From assembly GCA_003646045.1 (NCBI GenBank), contig QNDV01000032.1, positions 1-12,284 on the forward strand: a stretch of DNA of 12,284 nt, in the 5' to 3' direction. Shown here one piece after another: positions 7,372-12,284 of the stretch; position 1 is the first letter of the stretch, and every line of letters begins with the position of its first letter. The stretch comes from a bacterium. Its GTDB lineage: Bacteria; Krumholzibacteriota; Krumholzibacteria; LZORAL124-64-63. Both the position numbers and the translations under genes were made by a program. Below the pieces are notes generated by a model. That model saw only the letters and a program-made list of their open reading frames with translations. It had not been told where the DNA came from and made no database searches.

Positions 7372-7704
7372 ATGGGCGCCGCGAAGACCAAACCGCTGGG
7401 AAGCGGATCCGGGGGTCGTGAACCCCTGCCCCCCCTTATCCACGGCCGGATCAGGCTGTTGATACTGTCCTTCCTCGTGCGCGATCCGCGCCCCCGTACT
7501 TTCACGGAGGTGCGCGAGGGACTCGGTCTGACCGACGGCACGCTTTCGGTGAATCTGGCCAAGCTGGAGGAGGGGAAGCTCGTGGCGGTCACCAAGTCGT
7601 TCGTGGGCAAACGACCAGTGACCAGGGTGCGGGTCACGGCGGCGGGCCGGAGGGGCTTCACGCGCTACATTGCCGATCTCAAGACAATTGTTCCCGGCCT
7701 GTAG
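7372..7704 (+). CDS. Small winged-helix (MarR/ArsR-like, HTH_27 type) transcriptional regulator (110 aa)
   Basis: This is a one-domain DNA-binding protein. After a short Gly/Pro-rich start, LIHGRIRLLILSFL (about 22-35) is the first helix. FTEVREGLGLTDGTLSVNL is the helix-turn-helix with its recognition helix, and KSFVGKRPVTRVRVT is the beta wing, followed by GRRGFTRYI. This matches the short winged-helix family in which 'LTDG.LS..L.KLEE' and 'KSFVG..P.T...LT..G' are typical. It has no sensor domain, so any effector is unknown. The ATG at 7372 is the first start in the frame. A GGGAGG is only 3 nt upstream, closer than usual, so initiation may be weak. It has a long structured leader and stands alone, convergent with the phosphorylase gene. 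Targets cannot be inferred beyond possible autoregulation. Confidence 0.85.
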   Translation: MGAAKTKPLGSGSGGREPLPPLIHGRIRLLILSFLVRDPRPRTFTEVREGLGLTDGTLSVNLAKLEEGKLVAVTKSFVGKRPVTRVRVTAAGRRGFTRYIADLKTIVPGL

Positions 7705-7706
7705 CT

Positions 7707-7741
7707 GGCAACAGGAAAAGGGTAGGACCCGCGTCCTACCC
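7707..7741 (-). terminator. Intrinsic terminator of the phosphorylase gene
   Basis: GGGTAGGAC and GTCCTACCC form a perfect 9-bp stem (7720-7741) with a 4-nt loop. Read on the minus strand it is followed by TTTTCCTGTT, a usable U-tract, just past the phosphorylase stop. On the plus strand no T-run follows, so the element looks directional. Confidence 0.8.
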
Positions 7742-7763
7742 CCAACCAGCCGCTGATCTCGAA

Positions 7764-10388
7764 TCAGGTCCCGGTCTTGGCGGGCTTCCGCTCCCGCGCG
7801 TCGATGGTTTCGCACACCGGCGACGGCGCGCCGTTCCACCAGGTAATCAATCCGGTCTCAAAGCGATCCAGGGGGTAGCCGTCCTTGCGGGGCACGATCC
7901 GCACGGTGAAGCCACGGCGTCCCGCGCGGATACAGGGAATCCCACCGGTGAAGACCACGCCTTCGTCGGTGGTTTCCTGCGCCGTGAGAGTAGCGGTGTC
8001 GCCGCTCTCGATGTAGCCGCTGGGGTCCACCTCGCCGTGGTAGACCTCGACCAGCACTTCCTCCACCGGGATGTCGCCCAGTTCGACCAGGGCCTTGACC
8101 TCGAGAGAAGTACCCATGGGCTGGGCTGTCGCGGGAGCTTCCAATACGCAGGCGACCCGCACCTGCGACCAGCCCCGACGGATGCGGCCGCGCCAGTCGG
8201 CCAGTTCGCGGCCCTTTTCGCAGTCGTTGTCGGTCAGTCGCCTGACGTTCCCGATGCCCGGGACGTAGAAGCGCTCGGTGTATTCCTCGACCATGCGGTT
8301 GGTGTTGAACTCCTGGTTGACCGTGCGCATGGAGTTCTTCATGACCCGGGTCCACTCGCGGGGCACATCGTCACTGCCGCGCTCGTAGAAGGCAGGGACG
8401 ATCTCGTTCTCCAGCAGTTCGTAGAGGGCGGTGCTTTCCACATCGTCCTGGTAGTCCTGGTCGTCGTAATCCTCGCCGGCACCGATGTCCCAGCCGTTCT
8501 CCTGACCGGCGGCCTCGCACCACCAGCCGTCCAGCACCGAGACGTTCACGCCGCCGTTGGGCGGTACCTTCATGCCGCTGGTGCCAGAGGCTTCCAGGGG
8601 CCGGCGCGGCGTGTTGAGCCAGATGTCCACACCCTGCACCATGAAGCGGGCGACCTCGATGTTGTAGTCCTCCACGAATACGATGCGATTGCGGAATTCC
8701 TCCAGGCTGGCCAAGTGTACCAGCTGCTTGATCAGCTCCTTGCCCGGGTGGTCCTTGGGGTGGGCCTTGCCGGCGAAGATCAACTGCACCGGCCGCTCGG
8801 GATCGTTGAGTATGGCGCTCAGGCGGGCGGGGTCGCTGAGTATCAGGGCTGCACGCTTGTAGGTGGCGAAGCGGCGGGCGAAGCCGATGGTCAGCGCCTC
8901 GGGATCCAGTACCTCGCCGGCCTGCCGGACCCATGACCGGTTCACGCCGCGGTTGATCAGTTGTTTGCGCAGGCGCCGCCGCACGAAACCAACCAGGCGT
9001 TCGCGCATACGTTCGTGGGAACGCCACAGTTCGGCGTCGGGGATGTTATCGACCCGGTCCCAAAGGGCCCGGTTGGTGGGCTCCTCGTGCCAGCGGGGGC
9101 CGATATAGCGCTCGTACAGCCGCGCGATCTCGGAACACAGCCAACTGCGGGTATGGATGCCGTTGGTCACGTGGGCGATGGGAATTTCTCGCCGGGGCAC
9201 TTCGGGCCACACGCCCTGCCACATCTCGCGCGAGACATGACCGTGGAGTTCGCTGACCCCGTTGGCGAAGCGACTCAGGCGCAAGGCGAGTACCGTCATG
9301 TTGAAGGTCTCGTGCTTGTCGGACGGGTTCACGCGGCCCAGGTCCAGCAGGGCTTCCACGCCGATGCCCAGTTCGTCCGACTTGTGCTTGAGATAGGTGC
9401 GGACCAGTTCCGGAGCGAAGCGATCGTTGCCCGCGGGTACGGGCGTGTGGGTAGTGAAGACATTGCTGCCGCGGACCACCTCGAAAGCGGTGGCGTAGTC
9501 CAGGCCCTTGTTCTTCATGAGCAGGTTGATGCGTTCCAGGCCCAGGAATGCCGAGTGGCCCTCGTTCAAGTGGCAAACGTCCGGCTCGCAGCCCAGCTTG
9601 ATCAGGGCGCGCAAGCCGCCGATGCCCAGCAGGATCTCCTGCCGGATGCGCATGTCGTTGTCGCCTCCGTAGAGACGGCTGGTGAGTTCGCGGTCCTCGG
9701 TCCGGTTCTCGGGCAGGTTCGTGTCCAGCAGGAAGAGGGGATTGCGTCCCACCTGCACCCGCCAGATCTGCGCTTTGACCGCCCGCCCGGGAAAGTGGAC
9801 CTCGATGGTGATGGGCTCGCCGTCGGCGCCCTTTTCCTGGGCCATGGACATGTTGTAGAAATCGTTGACGGCGTACTCTTCCATCTGCCAGCCGTCGTGA
9901 TTCAGGTACTGGCGGAAGTAACCCGTCTGGTAGGCCAGGCCCACGCCCACCAGGGGCAGGCCCAGGTCCGACGCACTCTTGAGATGGTCGCCGGCCAGGA
10001 TACCCAGACCGCCCGAGTACAGGGGCAATGATTCGTGCAGGCCGAACTCCAGGGAGAAGTAGCCGATACGGCCCGTCTTGAGGTCCTCGTGCTGGGACTC
10101 GAACCACCCCGGCAGGGTGAGATACCGCTCGAGGTCCTGTCGTACCCGTTCGATGTGGGTCAGGAAGGCGCTGTCCTTCTCCAGTTCGTGCACGCGCTGG
10201 GCCGACAACGAACCCAGCACCGCGATGGGGTTGCCCTCGTGCTCGTCCCACAGGTCCTGGTCCACCCGCCGCAAAAGGGAGATGGCCTCGACGTTCCAGG
10301 TCCACCAGATGTTGTGGGCGATTTCCAGCAGTGGCTGCAGGGGCTCAGGCAGATTGGGGCTGACGACGAACTGGCGAATGGCGGGCAT
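7764..10388 (-). CDS. glgP: Alpha-glucan (glycogen/maltodextrin) phosphorylase (874 aa)
   Basis: The enzyme releases glucose-1-phosphate from alpha-1,4-glucans by phosphorolysis with PLP as cofactor, in the cytoplasm. An N-terminal DUF3417-like segment (PLLEIAHNIWWTWNVEA) is typical of the bacterial/archaeal branch of the family. IGYFSLEFGLHESLPLYSGG and LGILAGDHLKSASDLGLP (about 110-145) form the core. TTHTPVPAGND, NGIHTRSW and FARRFATYKR follow. The PLP site is EASGTSGMK (about 598-606, with the lysine last). Length fits the family. A longer in-frame extension to 10556 exists, but the ATG at 10386-10388 has GGGAGG (10395-10400) 6 nt upstream and matches the family N-terminus (PAIRQFVVSPNLP), so I chose it. 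It is divergent from the rhodanese-methyltransferase gene and ends in its own terminator. No truncation is seen. Identity is certain; exact glucan preference is not. Confidence 0.95.
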   Translation of the reverse strand: MPAIRQFVVSPNLPEPLQPLLEIAHNIWWTWNVEAISLLRRVDQDLWDEHEGNPIAVLGSLSAQRVHELEKDSAFLTHIERVRQDLERYLTLPGWFESQHEDLKTGRIGYFSLEFGLHESLPLYSGGLGILAGDHLKSASDLGLPLVGVGLAYQTGYFRQYLNHDGWQMEEYAVNDFYNMSMAQEKGADGEPITIEVHFPGRAVKAQIWRVQVGRNPLFLLDTNLPENRTEDRELTSRLYGGDNDMRIRQEILLGIGGLRALIKLGCEPDVCHLNEGHSAFLGLERINLLMKNKGLDYATAFEVVRGSNVFTTHTPVPAGNDRFAPELVRTYLKHKSDELGIGVEALLDLGRVNPSDKHETFNMTVLALRLSRFANGVSELHGHVSREMWQGVWPEVPRREIPIAHVTNGIHTRSWLCSEIARLYERYIGPRWHEEPTNRALWDRVDNIPDAELWRSHERMRERLVGFVRRRLRKQLINRGVNRSWVRQAGEVLDPEALTIGFARRFATYKRAALILSDPARLSAILNDPERPVQLIFAGKAHPKDHPGKELIKQLVHLASLEEFRNRIVFVEDYNIEVARFMVQGVDIWLNTPRRPLEASGTSGMKVPPNGGVNVSVLDGWWCEAAGQENGWDIGAGEDYDDQDYQDDVESTALYELLENEIVPAFYERGSDDVPREWTRVMKNSMRTVNQEFNTNRMVEEYTERFYVPGIGNVRRLTDNDCEKGRELADWRGRIRRGWSQVRVACVLEAPATAQPMGTSLEVKALVELGDIPVEEVLVEVYHGEVDPSGYIESGDTATLTAQETTDEGVVFTGGIPCIRAGRRGFTVRIVPRKDGYPLDRFETGLITWWNGAPSPVCETIDARERKPAKTGT

Positions 10389-10543
10389 GGGTCCCCTCCC
10401 GGCGCGAAGCGCGGTGGTATCAGGATGTAAGATCGTACGGCCCCGGCTTGACTTCCCCTGCGGTGCATGCCAGAAAGACGGAGGCCATCGCCCAATGTAG
10501 ACCGACCCACCAACCGCTGGCAACACCGGAAGGCTGGATTTCC
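10389..10543. other. Divergent intergenic region between phosphorylase and methyltransferase genes
   Basis: It holds the Shine-Dalgarno sites of both genes (GGGAGG at 10395-10400 minus; GGAAGG at 10528-10533 plus) and must hold their promoters. A TTGACT at 10448 has no matching -10 box at proper spacing. I can name no convincing promoter. Confidence 0.4.
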
Positions 10544-11416
10544 ATGGCGGATTCACGGCAGGACGGGACCCTGCGGATCACCTCTCTCGCCGGCTGGCGC
10601 GCGGGGCGGATCCTGGATCTGCGTACCGCCGCTGATTTTGCCGCTCTGCATCTGCGCGGCGCCGTATCCCATCCCGTGGTGCAGGGAGCCGACCCGGCCA
10701 CGGCGGTGCCCTCGATTTTCCTGCCCCCACGCGAACAACCGCTACTGGTGATAACCGATGATGACGCTACGGCACGCCGGGCCGCCGAGGATTTTGCCGG
10801 ACGGGGCCGCGGCAAGGTGGATGGGCTGGGCCTGACGGCCAGCGATCTGGGACATCTGCCCTCGGGGATGGTGGAGCAGGGCGCTTGCAGCGGGCGGTTG
10901 TGGGAGCCCCCTGCCTGGCTGCGCTGCTACGAGGACCTGCTGCCGCCGCCGGCCCTGGGTCCGGTCGTGGACCTGGGTTGCGGCAGTGGGCGTGCCGCGG
11001 TGTGGCTGGCCCGTCGCGGCTACGCGGTCACCGGCTTCGACCACCAGCCCGAGGCTCTCGCCCTGGGCGCACGTCTGGCGGCCAGCGAGGATTGCCGTTG
11101 CGACTTCCGACAGGCGGACCTGCGCCACACCGACCAGTGGCCCACCGGTTCGTGGGGGGTGCTCATGGCCCACCGCTATCTGCAGCGTGACCTGCTGTCG
11201 GCCATGGCGGGAGCTTTGGTGCCCGGCGGTGTGGCGGTGGTCAGGACTTTTCGCGAAGCGCCCGGATACATGGGGCACCCGTCGCCGCGGCACCGGCTGG
11301 CGCCAAGGGAACTGGCGCGGTTCTTTGCGCGGAATCGCTTCGAGATACTGGCCTACGCGGAGGACTTCGATCCGGACGGGCGGCCGGCGGCGGGGATAAT
11401 GGCACGCAGATACTAG
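10544..11416 (+). CDS. Degenerate rhodanese-like domain fused to a TehB-like SAM methyltransferase (290 aa)
   Basis: Residues about 5-100 resemble a rhodanese domain (ILDLRTAADFAALHLRGAV, a typical 'D-R...F...H..GA' pattern). The expected catalytic Cys loop reads VITDDDATARR instead, with no Cys, so sulfur transfer is unlikely and the domain may only bind. Residues about 125-290 are a class-I SAM methyltransferase: VVDLGCGSGRAAVWLARRG (motif I, near 138-156) and acidic D in VTGFDHQPEA. A late RHRLAPRELARFF segment resembles TehB-like enzymes, which methylate tellurite or similar small nucleophiles. The substrate here is unknown. The ATG at 10544 has GGAAGG 10 nt upstream. A TTG start at 10448 would add 32 residues without family resemblance. 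The stop is 45 nt from the convergent surface-protein stop. Confidence 0.82.
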   Translation: MADSRQDGTLRITSLAGWRAGRILDLRTAADFAALHLRGAVSHPVVQGADPATAVPSIFLPPREQPLLVITDDDATARRAAEDFAGRGRGKVDGLGLTASDLGHLPSGMVEQGACSGRLWEPPAWLRCYEDLLPPPALGPVVDLGCGSGRAAVWLARRGYAVTGFDHQPEALALGARLAASEDCRCDFRQADLRHTDQWPTGSWGVLMAHRYLQRDLLSAMAGALVPGGVAVVRTFREAPGYMGHPSPRHRLAPRELARFFARNRFEILAYAEDFDPDGRPAAGIMARRY

Positions 11417-11461
11417 TGTTCTGCCAACCCTAAGAACGAGAATTGACAGAGCGCCAGGAAA

Positions 11462-12284
11462 CTACTTCAACAACGAGATCTTATGGGTGGTGGCGCTCCG
11501 CTCGCCCTGCACCTTCACCACATACGTACCCGAGGCCACGCCACGGCCGCGATCGTCCCTGCCGCTCCAAACCACATCCACCGTGCCGGCGTGGGTGAAG
11601 GCATCGTGGACCACGGCCACGCGCCGCCCGGCCATGTTGTAGACCGAGACCCGCACGTGCTGGTTTCGCGGTACGTCGAAGCTGATGGTCGTACGGGGAT
11701 TGAACGGGTTGGGCCAGTTGCGCACTTCCAGGATGCCGGGAGCCGGGGGCGGGGTTCCATCGTCGGGATCGTCGGTACTGACCTGGGGATCCAGGAGCGG
11801 TGTCCACGACTGGGTGAAACCGCGGGCATACAGCTGCAGGGTAAAAACCGAGCCGGCTGCCGGCGGTATGGCGGTGAAGGCCGAGTAGCTGCCGTCATCC
11901 TGCAGGTTGATGAAGAGCTCGTGCTCGGAGCCGGTGGCGGACCAGGTCAACCGGTAGCGATCGTGGTCCCTTTCACCGGTGGCCGTCCAGCGTACGGACA
12001 GGTATCCGCCGCTGAGTTGGGCGGTGAAGGACTCGACCTGCGGCAATTCACGGGTACAGCCCACGGGCCAGGCACCCACCGCATCGCAGGATGTGGCGCC
12101 GGGAGCCAGGGGGGAGTCGGGGGACAGGGGGAAGAAGGCACCGTCCACACCACCGGTGGCGCAGAATTCAGGGTCGGTCTCCATAATTGACGCCGTGCCG
12201 CTGCCGCCGAGGGGACCGGCCACGTTGCCGCCGCTGTTGTTCCAGACTCCGGTGCATTCCACCTCAGGCAGGCCCGAAGCTTCG
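11462..12284 (-). CDS. Secreted beta-helix-like surface protein, C-terminal part, with FlgD-Ig / type IX-like sorting tail (5' end beyond window)
   Basis: The frame is open to the right edge, so the start and any signal peptide are outside; the apparent GTG at 12260-12262 is internal. The first residues seen (ECTGVWNNSGGNVAG, then DPEFCATG and LSPDSPLAPG...CDAVGAWPVGC) resemble the end of a right-handed parallel beta-helix, a style common in Krumholzibacteriota/Eisenbacteria surface proteins. Next is a fibronectin-III-like segment (VESFTAQLSGGYLSVRWTA). A Pro/Asp-rich linker (STDDPDDGTPPPAPG) leads to the tail: NWPNPFNPRTTISFDVP, VYNMAGRRV, GVASGTYVVKV and final ISLLK. Such tails direct or anchor proteins at the cell surface via type IX secretion in related phyla. 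Whether this organism has that system is not shown here. The role may be adhesion or polysaccharide binding, but that is a guess. Confidence 0.85.
   Translation of the reverse strand, partial: EASGLPEVECTGVWNNSGGNVAGPLGGSGTASIMETDPEFCATGGVDGAFFPLSPDSPLAPGATSCDAVGAWPVGCTRELPQVESFTAQLSGGYLSVRWTATGERDHDRYRLTWSATGSEHELFINLQDDGSYSAFTAIPPAAGSVFTLQLYARGFTQSWTPLLDPQVSTDDPDDGTPPPAPGILEVRNWPNPFNPRTTISFDVPRNQHVRVSVYNMAGRRVAVVHDAFTHAGTVDVVWSGRDDRGRGVASGTYVVKVQGERSATTHKISLLK

Noticed and set aside
6972..7421. Open frame of 149 codons upstream of the winged-helix gene
   Set aside because: Its translation is Arg/Gly/Pro-rich without any family pattern, it overlaps the start of the real regulator, and equally long frames occur on the other strand.
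8037..10031. Long plus-strand open frames opposite the phosphorylase gene
   Set aside because: They mirror the codon pattern of a certain, highly conserved gene on the other strand and show no family motifs.
10448..10543. TTG start giving the methyltransferase 32 more residues
   Set aside because: The extra residues show no domain resemblance, and the ATG at 10544 has its own Shine-Dalgarno.

Overview
The window is a GC-rich chromosomal segment with no tRNA, rRNA, insertion sequence or CRISPR array that I can see. The best clue to the organism is the protein entering from the right edge. It ends in a C-terminal tail of the FlgD-Ig / type IX secretion 'NPFNP' kind, after a segment that looks like the end of a beta-helix surface protein. 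That combination is typical of uncultured FCB-group lineages such as Krumholzibacteriota or Eisenbacteria. The assignment is an inference from style, not a measured phylogeny. Good Shine-Dalgarno sequences precede most starts.

Layout. (a) 1-4579, plus strand: two adjacent, overlapping genes for paralogous proteins built on the ATP-binding (ATP-grasp) half of phosphoenolpyruvate synthase. Neither has the phosphohistidine domain or, in the second protein, the PEP-binding barrel. The first enters truncated from the left edge and carries a one-base frameshift near 666. The second is complete (1064 aa), has a GAF-like N-terminal domain and adds a C-terminal DNA-polymerase-beta-type nucleotidyltransferase domain. 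(b) 4584-6708, minus strand: a calcineurin-like metallophosphoesterase downstream of an ornithine aminotransferase gene. The aminotransferase is broken by a small deletion just before its PLP lysine, directly beside a perfect 14-bp inverted repeat. (c) 6709-7371: a long non-coding stretch with an AT-rich promoter patch and several strong hairpins. It leads into a small winged-helix regulator (7372-7704, plus strand). (d) 7764-10388, minus strand: an alpha-glucan (glycogen) phosphorylase with a clear intrinsic terminator. (e) 10544-11416, plus strand: a fusion of a degenerate rhodanese-like domain and a TehB-like methyltransferase, divergent from the phosphorylase. (f) 11462 to the right edge, minus strand: the C-terminal part of the secreted beta-helix protein.

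How the genes relate. Glycogen phosphorylase, ornithine aminotransferase and a PEP-synthase-like ATP-grasp pair suggest central carbon and nitrogen housekeeping, but only the two plus-strand ATP-grasp genes are clearly coupled (ATGA overlap). The aminotransferase and phosphoesterase may share a transcript. The most unusual content is the GAF / ATP-grasp / nucleotidyltransferase protein with its shorter partner, whose substrate is unknown. Two frameshifted conserved genes within 12 kb raise the possibility of consensus errors in the assembly.
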